From contig NC_033564.1 of the NCBI RefSeq assembly GCF_001680005.1, positions 1,860,001 to 1,924,000 on the forward strand: a stretch of DNA of 64,000 nt, read 5' to 3'. Within the stretch, counting starts at the first letter, position 1. Each line of letters opens with the position of its first letter. A program made the position numbers and the translations under genes. The stretch is from Plasmodium coatneyi. Its lineage: Eukaryota > Apicomplexa > Aconoidasida > Haemosporida > Plasmodiidae. A model generated the notes under the pieces. It did not search any database and was not told where the DNA came from. It saw nothing but the letters and a program-made list of their open reading frames with translations. Shown in pieces: positions 33,783-45,494 of this stretch.

Positions 33783-36317
33783 TCACTTCTTGCGGCGCTT
33801 CTTCAACCCCTGCAGTTTTGACGAAGCGGCTGGATTGTTCTTAGGCTCCTCCACGACGACCACCTTCGGTTTGGGGGGGGCGTCCGCCGTTTTCTGCTTC
33901 TTCTTCTTGGACTTCTTAAACCCGGTTTTCTCATGCTTCGGAAGCCACTTCTCTGGGTCGTAACCAGCGTGGTTACCCATCCCGTCCTTCTTACTCTTTG
34001 CCTTCTTCGATCTCTTTCGTTTTTTCTTGTTCCTATCGATGGGCACTGTGGAGGGGGAAGCAGTATGGACGTTTCCCCCACCAGGAGTGGTAGTAGTACC
34101 GAAAGAGGAGGAGAAGCCGAGCGTGAAGTCTTTATTCTCAAGATCCTCTACATCGATAAGGTAGGTCTCCGCCAAAACGGCCTTCTTCAATTTATCCTCA
34201 TACTTTCGTGTAAGTTCCATATTGATGTAGGTATATATATAAGTGAAGCAGGAAAAAAAGTGAAAGTCATTTTTGACGTGTCTGGACAAATGGTCGAAGA
34301 GATCCGTGAGTAACTCTTCCTTCCCGTGGTGTAGTAAATATTTGCTGACTAGAAAAACCGTCTCGTAGTTAACTATTCTTACATCTGCTTTGATAGCTTG
34401 TTTGTACTTGTTGAAGAGGTCTACCACGAGGGTTAGGTTACGCGGTGGAATTGCACCGTCACCGTCGTTATTGTTCACACAACCTTTGGTGACGGGGGTA
34501 TTATTCTTCCCCACCAGGGGGAGAGACTCCCCTCCGTAGCGAGCACATATATAAACGTAAAATAAGTTGGAAAAAAAAGTGCTATAATGTTGGACATCCA
34601 TTTTAAATACGTACTCATACTTCCTATACATTTTTACTATTTCTGTGAAACTTTTTTTTTCATAGCATAAGGATAAATATGCGTTTAGAAATTTTATTTT
34701 GTTCTGATGAGAGTACATCAAATGGATATTTTTCAACAGATGGTGCTTACATTTGATGTGTGCATTTTCGCTTTTTAAAAAAAGAGCTATTAATTTATCT
34801 AGGAGGATGGAATTTCCAAAACGTGTTGTAAAACTTTTCAACTTGGATTTGAATTCGTCCTTCTGGTCATTTTTCAGACTACTAACGCATTCGTTGAAGA
34901 GCGCTACGGACCTCATAAACTCGCTCTCGTTGTGTAAATAACGTTTGCTCATTCGTAGGTCGCTTTTTATTTTGTTCAGTTTGTCCTGGCTGAGGGTGAA
35001 TGTGGGGTGGGAACCGGATGGAGCCTGTCCGGATGGAACCTGCCCAGATGGGGGCACGTTCTTCCCCTTGGGCTTCACATGGCGAACAGTTTCACCTTCA
35101 CAGTTATGCCTCAGAGCGATGTAGTTGTTGTAGGCCACCAAAGGGATGAGACTGTCAACACCTTCGGCGTCTTCCTTTTGGCCATTTTCCAAGTAGCTTT
35201 CCAAAACATTTTCATATATCGCTATGGCGTCCTTCAGACGGTTCGACTTGGAGTACACGTAGGCTCTCTGTAACTGGACGAGAGTCCGTTTGTTCGTTAG
35301 TATGTCCTCCTGCGAGAGGGAAACTTTCACGCTGTGATCACTCAAGCGTTTTTTTGCTTCATCGAGTTGTCCTTCTTCGTCATCCATATCGTCTCCCCCT
35401 TCGTGGTTCACTTCCTCCTCCCCATCAACGACGCCAGAATCGGATGCACTTCCCCCAATGAGGGTACTCCTACAAATGGCATCTGCCAAATCGAGAAATT
35501 TTACCGCTTCAGGGTAATTCTTTTCAATTAAAAAAAAAGTGGCATAGTTAAATATCTGCTCAAAGCTATCCCTTTCTTCGTCGTATTTAAACCCATCCGT
35601 GTTTGTTACGATTTGATTTTTCACCTCTTCGATGTCTTTCTGTTTCGCCTTATCAGAACTGTTTCTCGAGTTAACACTTCGCAAAAAATTATACTCATAT
35701 AGCAGTTTGAAGTAAAGGGAGAAGTAACCGCTGTTGAGGTTAATGGAGGCCGCTATTGCCTGCTTGGCATTTTGACACTCTAGCAAATTTTCGTACCAAC
35801 CAATGGACGCTTCGAAATGGTGTAGTTGGAAATTTACCTCTGCCAGGAGTACATCCATAAACTGGGGCAGATTCTTTTCCTTCTCAGATACGTACTTCAA
35901 ACAGCCGTTCAGTTTTTTTAGCTTCTTCAGTTTGTACATACAGTAGAAGAGCTCGAATAGGACGTTTTTCCTCTTAATGCATTCATAGCTTCCTTGGAAG
36001 AGGTCCTTAAATGTGCTCTTCCCCTTGTTACCAAGGGTGGATGGACCTTTCCCACCCTTTGCAGCGTTCTTCGCTCCATCACCTACTAACATGTGCATAA
36101 TTTCGTGCAGCAATTTTGTGAACTCTCCCTTCTCAATCAGACAGTAGTACCTGGCCCTGAGTGCGTACTCATCGAACTCCTCACTGGAGTAAATCTTCTT
36201 CGTTAAATTCAGCACATGTTCAAATTTCTTCTTTTCAAAATGGGACTTTATTTCATCCAGCGTGCAGACTTCCGACGCGTTCGCTGGGGCATCCCTCATG
36301 GTTGGAGGGTATGTCAA
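33783..36317 (-). CDS. SRP72: Signal recognition particle subunit SRP72
   Basis: Single exon, 844 aa. The N-terminal ~650 residues are helical with a tetratricopeptide-like pattern (SHFEKKKFEHVLNLTKKIYS, AEVNFQLHHFEASIGWYENL, ATFFLIEKNYPEAVKFLDLA, RLKDAIAIYENVLESYLENG), as in other SRP72 proteins, where it contacts SRP68. The C-terminus is very basic (RNKKKRKRSKKAKSKKDG). It contains GYDPEKWLPKHEK near residue 786, equivalent to the hallmark PDPERWLP motif of the SRP72 RNA-binding region. SRP72 is part of the cytosolic ribonucleoprotein that directs secretory proteins to the ER. An acidic insert (EEEVNHEGGDDMDDEEG) and a PSGQ repeat (QVPSGQAPSG) are parasite-specific additions. It is convergent with TSN and transcribed in the same direction as CK1. 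Confidence 0.93.
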   Translation of the reverse strand: MTYPPTMRDAPANASEVCTLDEIKSHFEKKKFEHVLNLTKKIYSSEEFDEYALRARYYCLIEKGEFTKLLHEIMHMLVGDGAKNAAKGGKGPSTLGNKGKSTFKDLFQGSYECIKRKNVLFELFYCMYKLKKLKKLNGCLKYVSEKEKNLPQFMDVLLAEVNFQLHHFEASIGWYENLLECQNAKQAIAASINLNSGYFSLYFKLLYEYNFLRSVNSRNSSDKAKQKDIEEVKNQIVTNTDGFKYDEERDSFEQIFNYATFFLIEKNYPEAVKFLDLADAICRSTLIGGSASDSGVVDGEEEVNHEGGDDMDDEEGQLDEAKKRLSDHSVKVSLSQEDILTNKRTLVQLQRAYVYSKSNRLKDAIAIYENVLESYLENGQKEDAEGVDSLIPLVAYNNYIALRHNCEGETVRHVKPKGKNVPPSGQVPSGQAPSGSHPTFTLSQDKLNKIKSDLRMSKRYLHNESEFMRSVALFNECVSSLKNDQKDEFKSKLKSFTTRFGNSILLDKLIALFLKSENAHIKCKHHLLKNIHLMYSHQNKIKFLNAYLSLCYEKKSFTEIVKMYRKYEYVFKMDVQHYSTFFSNLFYVYICARYGGESLPLVGKNNTPVTKGCVNNNDGDGAIPPRNLTLVVDLFNKYKQAIKADVRIVNYETVFLVSKYLLHHGKEELLTDLFDHLSRHVKNDFHFFSCFTYIYTYINMELTRKYEDKLKKAVLAETYLIDVEDLENKDFTLGFSSSFGTTTTPGGGNVHTASPSTVPIDRNKKKRKRSKKAKSKKDGMGNHAGYDPEKWLPKHEKTGFKKSKKKKQKTADAPPKPKVVVVEEPKNNPAASSKLQGLKKRRKK

Positions 36318-37704
36318 ACGGTGGATGCAACGTTACGTCTTCGTACACTTGTGCGTCGTCTATGGCAGGACACTCTTTCGTCTGAGTATTCTCCGATTTA
36401 CTCAGTTTGTATGTTTGGGTAACCCATTCAGGAGTGTAACTTTTTGCGAAGGAACTTTTCTTCGTCCCTTAAGATAAAACGTACTAAAAAAAAAAACTGC
36501 TCAAAATTGTCAAACGGAGAATGGAAAACGAAGGAGCCACTACTTAGTAGGACCTTTCCCAACTCCACACGGTTGGCGTTTACCCTAAATGACCCTTTAT
36601 ATTTTACGAGGCGATGAAAAAAAAAAAATGGAACAAAAGAAATGCCCTATTTTGTAACCCCGCACGGGGAGAAGCTAATTTTATTCTTTTCAAAAATGAG
36701 CAAAGGCATCATAAAGTTGCAAAAGCGCGTGTAGATATTAACGTAAAACACCCGCATAGAGGGGGGAGGTTCGCCTGAGTAGCCTCCTCACATCACATGA
36801 ACTGTATGGAAAAGGAAGCAAACAAAGGTGTTAAAAAAAAAAAAATAATAAAATAAATTGGTTCCCACAAGGAATACAAAACGGGGACACCGCTTTTCAC
36901 ATTGATATATGGCTCACCGCGCAGGATTATTGTTTTCTGCAAAATTTTCCTCAAATTTTTTTTTTTTTCGCGGGAAAACGCACAAATGATGGGAAGTACC
37001 TGTACCCATAAAACGACCCCAGCACGAAGTTTCAATGTTCTGCTTAGCATGTTGTGAAATTGTTACCTTTTTTTTTTTTAATGCTCCAAGGCAGTTGGCA
37101 CCTTGGGCATGCGCGGCGTACAACGGGAAAATAAGCTTATACATGCATATGTAATATAATTGTACGTATAGCCAAAGAGTGACGCATACGTAGTTCGTTA
37201 CAGGGGGTAGAGAGGCGACGAGCAACGCAGGAAGAAGTATAGAGGGCACAAATTCATTTTATGCCCCTCTGCTTCCTTAAATGCGCAGGGGAGGCCATTT
37301 CGGGGAAAATTAGCATGGCAACCTTCTCCAAGGCAAGCTAGCCGATTTGTTCATTCGTTTATCTGTTTATTTATTTATGTATTTATTTATTTTTTTTTTA
37401 TTTATTGACTTTTTTTTTCTTTTTAATATTTTTTTAAAACGTCTTTGGGGGGCCACGTTATGAGGTATTTTTATACCACCCCTGTAAAAAGAAAAAGTCA
37501 AAGAGGACAACTGCCATGCTTCTTTTTTCCCCCCCGCTATATGGTCAGATGGGTCGAAGGAGTATCCCCTCATGTGTTTACATGCACATTTGTCACACCC
37601 CCGCCTCTTCATTTTTAAGGCAGTCTATGTTCGCCAAGCTGCGTAAAAATTCCCCATCGGGCAAAAAAGGAAAGGGCGCCGCTGTCCATTTGGTCCATAG
37701 CGTA

Positions 37705-37740
37705 TCGGCTCATTTATCGGCTTATTTGTCGACTTATTTG
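37705..37740 (+). repeat. 12-bp tandem repeat, three units
   Basis: TCGGCTCATTTA, TCGGCTTATTTG and TCGACTTATTTG in direct succession. Confidence 0.8.
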
Positions 37741-38458
37741 TGTCCACCTTATGCGCGGCAAACGCAGCGTGCCCTAGACGGCTTCCACATAAGGCGCAAC
37801 TATTTTTGTGTCTACTAAAATGTTATACTTTTCACTTTTTTTAGAATTTCAAAAATAAATATTTCATATGTTTGTTTAAAGGATTAGGGGAAAGGGGGGT
37901 AAAAAAAAAAAAGGGGATAATAATAATGTTTAAAAAAAAAACAACTACAACTTATAATGCAGGGTAAAAAAAAAAAAAAGGAGAGGGAAAAGAAAAAAAA
38001 GAAGAAAAGGAAAAAAGAAAAAGAAAAAAATATATCTTGAATCACATAACATTCTAGGTATTTCTAATTTCTTTTTTTTTTTTTTTTTTTCCACTTAAAA
38101 TTATAATCCAATGTTAAAAAATACATACACACATTTACACGTGTACGCACATACGCGTATACACATATGTCAGTATATATGTATAAATATTTCCGCACAA
38201 TTATCCGCATACATAGTAGCATATGTATGCATTTTATATACGTGTCTATATACGCACGTATGTTATGTACATAGTGTACGCACACGGGCGTCCGCCTAGA
38301 TTCGCACGCCGCTGTGTGCATACAACACTGTATTGTAAAACATGGACCATTCTGTAGAGGGGTATGGGGGCACAACACACATTCACACGTACATAAATGT
38401 GTAGAAATATGTGTGTGTGCAGAAACAGGGGTATCTATACGCGCGCCTGTATATGTCG

Positions 38459-38527
38459 ATATATATGTACGTGTATATATGTACGTATATATATGTACGT
38501 GTATATATGTACGCGTATATATATGTA
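38459..38527 (+). repeat. TATATATGTACGTG-type tandem repeat
   Basis: Four to five imperfect 14-16 bp units of alternating purine-pyrimidine sequence with internal GTAC palindromes. Confidence 0.75.
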
Positions 38528-39064
38528 TAAGCCTGTACATACGTGTGGACACCCCTCTGGAGCGTGTAGCGGTAGGGGCGTGCTCACACATATTCACATG
38601 CGCGCAACGTATTCTTTAAAAAAGATGGAAAAAATGAAAAAAAAAAAAAAAAAAAATGGGCACAAGTGGCAATACGTGTGGAGGCACATAACACACGTAC
38701 AAAGGGGCGAGCAACTACCAACACATGGACACGCCATGACACGACATGATATGATACGATACGACATCCACCTAGCAACAACGTAGGGACACACCAACAG
38801 CCACGCACGCACATACATACGCACAAGTTGTACACATTAGTCACATAAAGATCGTTACATTAACATGTACAATTAAACATATAGGAAGGTAGAGAGAAAT
38901 AAACTGGGCTCTAATGGGGTTCGTACAAATTGAAATGGAGGAGGTTTAATAATAACAATAGAGAGAGTATTGTGCGCGCGTGGGGGGTACCAACATGTAG
39001 GACGTGTGTGGTAGGGCGTGGGGGTGCTCACATGTACTACAGGCGGGCAGGTCGACCAGCACGC

Positions 39065-39148
39065 ACGCATCGATTTACGCATTGATATACGCATTGATGT
39101 ACACATGGATGTACGCATGAATATACGCATGGGTGTACACATTCATGT
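39065..39148 (+). repeat. 12-bp tandem repeat, seven units
   Basis: Seven contiguous units such as ACGCATTGATAT, ACGCATTGATGT and ACACATGGATGT. All units are 12 bp with no length change. Confidence 0.88.
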
Positions 39149-39470
39149 AAGCGCGAATGTAGGAACATGCACACATATATTGTGCGCACATTTGGGGGGG
39201 ATGTAACTTTTTCAGGTTAACAGTACACAAGAACATTAAGAAAACAACGCGAGGTTCTTTTTTACCACAATTTTTATGTCGCGAAAGGAAAAAAAAAAAA
39301 AAAAAAAAATAGCACACATACGTGCATACATACATATATGTATAAACATATATAGTATATACATATATATGTAATAACATTTTCATATATATCTACACAT
39401 CGATAAATCTCCATGTAGGCATTTTAAAGTTGGCTACTTAATTTTTCCCAAACTGGACACTGAAAAATTG

Positions 39471-41731
39471 CTAATTCTGCTTCACTCTTCCTTCCTGATC
39501 CGCCGTTTGGTCGAAACGGTTTTTATTTTCTAACATTTTTTTTTTGTCCTTCTCTGACGCGTAGACGCAGGTCCAGTCGAACAAAAAGTCGTAAGAGAAT
39601 CCCTCTCTGCGGTGCAAACGTGGGGAAGGGGGGGAATTAGTCAAACGTGGAGACACCCAAAAGGAGTCTTCAACCATATACGTATGCTCGCCTAAGCAAA
39701 CGTTACCCTCGCCGGGCAGAATAACCCCCTTCCTCTTAATACAACCACCCTTGGTTGGTAAAAAATTGCCATAACATTTTGCTCTATCTGCAGGGGACCT
39801 TTCTGCCGCACACCTCCTCGCGCTACTCACCTTATGAACAAATCCTTTAGGAGTCTCCTCAGGTAGGTATAATCGGGTCTATCTTCAAATCGTAAAGATC
39901 GACAGTAATTTAAATAGGTTACAAATTCGACTGCAGGGGGGAACGGTGGAGAGGTGGGTTAAGAAATGAAGCGGGAATACATGTGCATATATGCTCATAT
40001 AACAGGTTCAGCGTTCAGGGTGACAGGAGAAGGAGTGATCACATAGGCTTGTCGTCAACACAGTCCTGTCTCTCCATCCGTAGAGCATACACATTGCACA
40101 CATTTCGACGGTTTATGACACCTTCTCTTCTCCCCCCAAAAAAAAAGAAACACATCCCCCTTTTTAATGCATAAAGAAAACTGCGCTCGCCTCTTTTCCT
40201 TACAGCTTGAATTTCTACACAAGACTTCTACAGAGGTGGATATTTTCTTTTCCATAATTTTATCGTATTTATCCTTTTTGGAAATAGCCTTCAGGCCTTG
40301 CCATGGTAAACTGCCTCGCAGGAAATACATGAGAACATAACCCAGGGCTTCTATATCGTCCCTGCGCGATTGCTCGATGCCTAGCGTAAGAAGAAGAAAA
40401 AAAATGAGTAAACCATGTAGAGGTACAATTTGACGAACACGCCACATTTGCAAATGTCGTTAGAGGTTTGCTGCTTCTTAACAACCCGCGTTGCTAACGC
40501 ACGGAAAAAGGGCTTACCTAAATGTGTGTTTATGCTGGCATATCTTGCCGTCCCCGTTAAATTTTTTCCCTCCTTGTATGGAATGTGCGTATGCGATCTT
40601 GAATCTCTATACTTTTTCGCAAGTCCAAAATCGATGATATGAATTAGGGTAACTTTTTTTCCTCTTCCTGAAAAAGGGATATACACACAAGTGCATGCAT
40701 ATTTATAAGAAAATGTCACGTATGTACACATGTAGGTTGGGCTTGGATGACTCTACGTGGTCTAAATCGAACTGAGGTAACCACCACCCGATTGCAATTC
40801 CTCGCGCAATTTACCTATCAAGAAGTTATCCGGTTTGATATCTCTGTGTATGAAATTTTTGGAGTGAACGTACTCAATTCGGTTTAACTGCAGGAGTAAA
40901 ATTTTGAAAGAAGAAAAAATGAAAAAATATAAATAAATATTTTATATCATACCTGTAGCTCCATCAGATCATTGCACACATATATATTGCCTTTTTTTTT
41001 TTTACGATTATGCTCTTTGTCTAACCATTTGATCGGCTGTCATGAGGACAGTCTTTAAAGAGAATTTTCTGTTACAAAGGGTGAACAAATCTTCGAGAGA
41101 TGGCCCCAAGAGGTCGAGAACCATGATGGTGAAGTCCCCTTCTATGCCATACCAATACACTTTGGGTACTCCGACTAACAGGGTGGTGGTGGAAAGGATA
41201 AACAGGAGAAATGAAAACGGAACAAACGCATCTTTGGTTTGTACTCTCTAAGGGGGGTGTGTTAACGCACAGTGATGTAACCACGTGCATTCATCTATAG
41301 ATCCGCGCGGCGCCTTTTGCGCATATGGCAACGTTTTAATGTTGGCAAAAAGATAAAAGTGAACGTACTTCCTCCTCCCAATATTTTGTACAACTTCGAT
41401 TCGTACAGCAACTGAGGGTGCTTCGACCTCGTTGATTCCTACAGGGGGAGAGATGGAACAAATGCACACAATGTTGATAAGGAAAAGTACAACACAGATG
41501 TAAATAAAAGCAGAGCGAAGATTTATCCTTCCACGGCGGGTTCGCTGACTGGGGATCATTTCACAAGCATAACACCTCTAACGTGAAATATCATCTGCCC
41601 ATTTTTGCACTTACTAATTTTACGGCGTACTCTTCCATTGTTACAATATCTTTGGCGACATAAATGTCACCGAAAGAGCCGCTCCCTAATTTTTTTCCTA
41701 ACGCATATTTATTCGCTACTCTTATTTCCAT
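39471..41731 (-). CDS. CK1: Casein kinase 1 (eight exons, complete)
   Basis: Minus-strand exons: 41731..41615, 41438..41369, 41174..41026, 40887..40815, 40667..40518, 40380..40204, 39930..39831, 39606..39471. They sum to 972 nt, 323 aa plus stop. Every junction has GT/AG ends and matching phase. The kinase starts [20 protein letters not shown], with the Gly-rich loop at 15-22. The catalytic Lys lies in EEYAVKL (residue 38), the catalytic loop HRDIKPDN at 126-133 (Asp128), and DFG at 149-151. The CK1-type activation region [21 protein letters not shown] and the SIN motif (YASINTHLG) replace the usual APE. The tail [20 protein letters not shown] is also CK1-type. The short length matches my recollection of P. 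falciparum CK1. It acts as a Ser/Thr kinase, including at the host-cell surface in the P. falciparum literature. Confidence 0.97.
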
Positions 41732-41838
41732 GATTTCTTCGTTGTGTTATAGCTGCAGGGGTATGGAAGGGTGAAAAAGGGACGACATTACTATGGGCGC
41801 GGGTACTAATAGGGGTACACCTGTACGCACTAAACGTG

Positions 41839-41898
41839 CATATGGTTATGCATATGGTTATGTATATGAATGTGTATATGGTTGTGCGTGTGGATATG
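41839..41898 (+). repeat. 12-bp tandem repeat, five units, just upstream of CK1
   Basis: CATATGGTTATG twice, then TATATGAATGTG, TATATGGTTGTG and CGTGTGGATATG, all contiguous, starting 107 bp upstream of the CK1 start codon. Confidence 0.88.
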
Positions 41899-44800
41899 CA
41901 CGGGGTAGGTAGCCGTCTGATTCGTGCATTATAACTGGGCATGTAAATGTGCATGGGGGCATATTCATTCTTGCATCCGTTCATCTACTAATCCGTCTGC
42001 GGATCCACCCGCTGACGCATCCACACTCGTACACGTGCGAACGAAGGCGCGTTCGGCTGGTCACACGTGTAAAGAGTAGTACTCCTTATCCAAACAAAGG
42101 AAGAGACTCTTCATACGCGAAGAAGTGGCCACGCTGTGGCATGTAGCAAGAAAAGTACATGAATGCAATTTTTCCTTTTTCAATTTTTTCCCTCAACACA
42201 ATTGTCCAGCGTACATTATTGACGTGGGGGGAAAAAAAAGGGGAAACATAAAAATGTACCATAAAAGAAATGAAAACAATAACACTGAGCAATGTTGCGA
42301 TAATTTTTCTTTTCATGCCAATGTCATATGCAAGTGAAAAAATGGATAAGGCCTCTCCCTGCTTGGTATGATAAAAATGTCTTCTCGTAAAGGGGATAAA
42401 AAATGACAATATTCATATTTCACATTAGGTTAAAAGCTTTTTTTTTTTTTTTTTTTCTTTTTTGCACATGAAAGCATTTTACATCATCACTCACAGCATG
42501 ATCATCACACCATCATAATTTTGCGCCTTTGCAAAAATAAAACTTCCAAAGCGAGCAAAAAATGATATTTCGCGTATGTATTTTTTTTCCTTTTTTTTTT
42601 TTTTTTTTTTTTTTCTTTTTTACATTCAGAGCACCATTTCTGCGCATACAAGGTGAGCGAGCTTCACTTCTGGTGACCACTGCGTAAGTGTATATTTACA
42701 CGTATGCACGCAGCGGGACGGGCAGAGGAATATATAAACGGAATTATGCATGGACGTGCTCGGACACATATGTGGTCATGTAAGTGCATTCTCTTCAACT
42801 CGGCGTGGTGTGCACATCTGCGCCAACTACCTAGCACGCCGGCGAACCGGAAGTGGCACCCATACCGGCGTACACACAGGTACGTTTGTATGCAAGCATG
42901 TAAATAAGCATGCACATAATTATGCACGTCAGCATGTGAGCAGGTGCGTATGCATATATATACATATGCACATATGTGTACACTACTATGTGCGCTGTTT
43001 TATAACGGCTCGACGGAATATGTACACCCCTCCGTAAGGCTGCCTCTGACGAAGGGAGGACGAAACCTGTCGAACATTCATACGATCGACATGAGGCAAG
43101 TTGGACAATCGACATGGAACACATAGACACACATACATATGCACATGCTCGTTTACGAGTATATAACCCGTTTGAAAACGACGTGTCATACTGGGTTGGA
43201 CGGAAAATCCACTGCACGGATGAATGTACACGCCGACTATTCCTACGCTCACACATATGTACAATGAGAACGAACACAAAAACACACATATATGTCCATG
43301 CCTACGTGCATACAAACACGCCGTGCAGGTAGGCTTCGCAACTCTATAGCTGTCCCATCATGCCACGTGCACACCACAGAGAGCAAGAAGCCATCACGTT
43401 AATATAGTACATATAACTTGCTACCATGTTTACGTACATGTACCAAACACAACAGTGTACATAATTATGCACGGTGGATTATGTAGGCAATGGGATATGC
43501 TATACTCTCTGTTGTGCCCACTTTTACAAGTAATGTGTGTGCCATATCAAAAGCTCTTCGAACCACATAACATTTGCCAAGCTATGCATCTTTTTCTTTT
43601 CACCCCCCCACGTACGCATTTTCCACGTTATAAATCACACTCATCTGGCATTTGCATACATCACTTATGAATGATTACCAAATAAGAAAAGTAACACTCG
43701 TTCCTTAGTCGTGTTTTAAGTTAACATACTTTCGAATATGTATATTTGTTTAAAACAATTTCCTCCTTTTTCTTTTTCTGCTCTTCCTTTTTTTTCTTGC
43801 TCTCCTTTTTCTGCTTCTTGCTTTTCCTCTTCTTAGGATTATCTTGTTTTCCTTCCTTCCGAATTACTAATCTCTGTTCGTTTCTCGTTTGTAATGATAT
43901 ATTTATATATACAATTAATTATACATATAAATGCATAATGAGTAATTTATGTATAAATTTATATGTATATATATACATAATGTTTTTTTTTTTTTTTTCT
44001 TCTTTTTTCAATTTTTTTTTTTTTTTTTTTTTTCCTCTTTGGAAAAGCTACGCTTTGCTGGTTTGTTTCTTCTGATTAAGTCAGGCGTTCTTATAAACTC
44101 TTAAATTCAAAACTCATTTTTAATTTTGCTTGGTCAGTACATGTAAATATATGGTGCAGATATGCGAGGTAAAAGCGCATTATTTTTTATGTGTATACTA
44201 GGCACGAACTGTAAGCGATAAATAATGTATAGTGTATATTACATTATATATTGCAGATACATTACGTGTATATATTATTTACATATATACACGTGGGACG
44301 TAGTGCGCGATGTGAATGCATTAACATATTCATGTTTCGTAAGAATATACACGCGTATAACATATGCGTAATACGTTCGTGATTACGTATAATGGCACAA
44401 ATATTTTCACCCAACTGCTATGCTATGAGGATTTGCTTCGACTTTATGGGAAAAAGCAACGCATAATGTAAACAAATGAATGTATTTATGTGAGCGCGAG
44501 GGGAGGCGTACAAATGGGCGTAGCAGTAAGCGACCAGCAAGTGTACTAGCAAGCGTAAAGTGAGCGTGCCAGTAAGCGTACAATAATAAGCGTAGAAAAG
44601 AAGCGTACTTATAGGCGCACGGCGCACAAATGAACACACAAACAGCACAATACGGAGTAGAAAAAACGCTTCAACTGGCACGGCGAAGAATAAAATAAAA
44701 TTCCGGGTACAGAAAGCTTACCAGCCATGCAAATACTCTATCACGCGCGCGCAAAGTGTTTCCTAAGTACATAAGGAAAGAAAAAAAAAAAAAAAATGTT

Positions 44801-45452
44801 TTTGTGCTTCGCGAGTAGTTAATGGTTGTCGTTCACCAAAATGTTATAATTCTTTTCTTTAAAAACATATTAATAGCTATTTCGTTTAGGATAGCAAAAA
44901 AGGTACATATTGTGTTATAGTAAATGGTGTTCAGTAATAACATATATGCAATATGTACAATTTTATGAGGATTGAAAAAAAAAAAAAGCGAACGGACGAT
45001 GGTGAAAACTTCCTTCACGAATATTTTAAGTTAGCAAAAGTGAAAGAAGCATCTCGCAAGTTTGACATGTATATAACAACTTTTTCTGGCATTCCCTTTG
45101 TCATTCATTTTTGGCGATCATTTGGCCATCATTTTTGTTTTGTTTTTTTTACCCCTTTGTGGGAGTAGTAGGATGTGTGCGATTTTTATAATTTTTTTTT
45201 TTTTTTTTTTTTTAATTACCTTTAAGAAAGCTTTATGGGTAGTAAATCACTTCAAAATAACGCATAGCTTTTTAGCTATTTTTTTTTTTTTTCCTTTTGG
45301 GTTATAGATGATTTCTTATAGTTGGTTGTACACATCATTTTATCTACCACATTGTGCGTTCACATTTATGCTAAGTTCTGTTACCTTTTTCTGTGTTTTT
45401 ATATTAGGTTTCCTTTTCTTTCCTTTCGTTGGTGTTTATGTTTATGTTTGGG

Positions 45453-45458
<6 letters not shown>

Positions 45459-45492
<34 letters not shown>
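45459..45492 (+). repeat. Poly-T tract, 34 nt
   Basis: Uninterrupted T run in the intergenic region. Confidence 0.9.

Positions 45493-45494
<2 letters not shown>

Larger units (their letters stand above)
36318..39470. other. Intergenic between SRP72 and CK1; low complexity and short tandem repeats
   Basis: About 3.1 kb holding the SRP72 promoter and the CK1 3' flank. It contains many A runs, alternating TATATATGTACGTG repeats and 12-bp arrays. No convincing exon was found. Confidence 0.5.

Noticed and set aside
37516..37818. 100-codon open frame between SRP72 and CK1
   Set aside because: Crosses a 12-bp tandem repeat, no conserved motif, no splice or start context better than chance.
38314..38786. 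Cys/Tyr/Ile-rich open frames
   Set aside because: Translations of GTATATGTACGT repeats; the same pattern appears on both strands.
39018..39206. Possible repeat protein of the RIDI/RMNI type
   Set aside because: The four-residue repeat is only the translation of the 12-bp DNA array and is open on both strands.
42664..43332. Several overlapping 70-150-codon frames upstream of CK1
   Set aside because: Mutually overlapping, composition set by CATA/TGTG repeats, no family signature.
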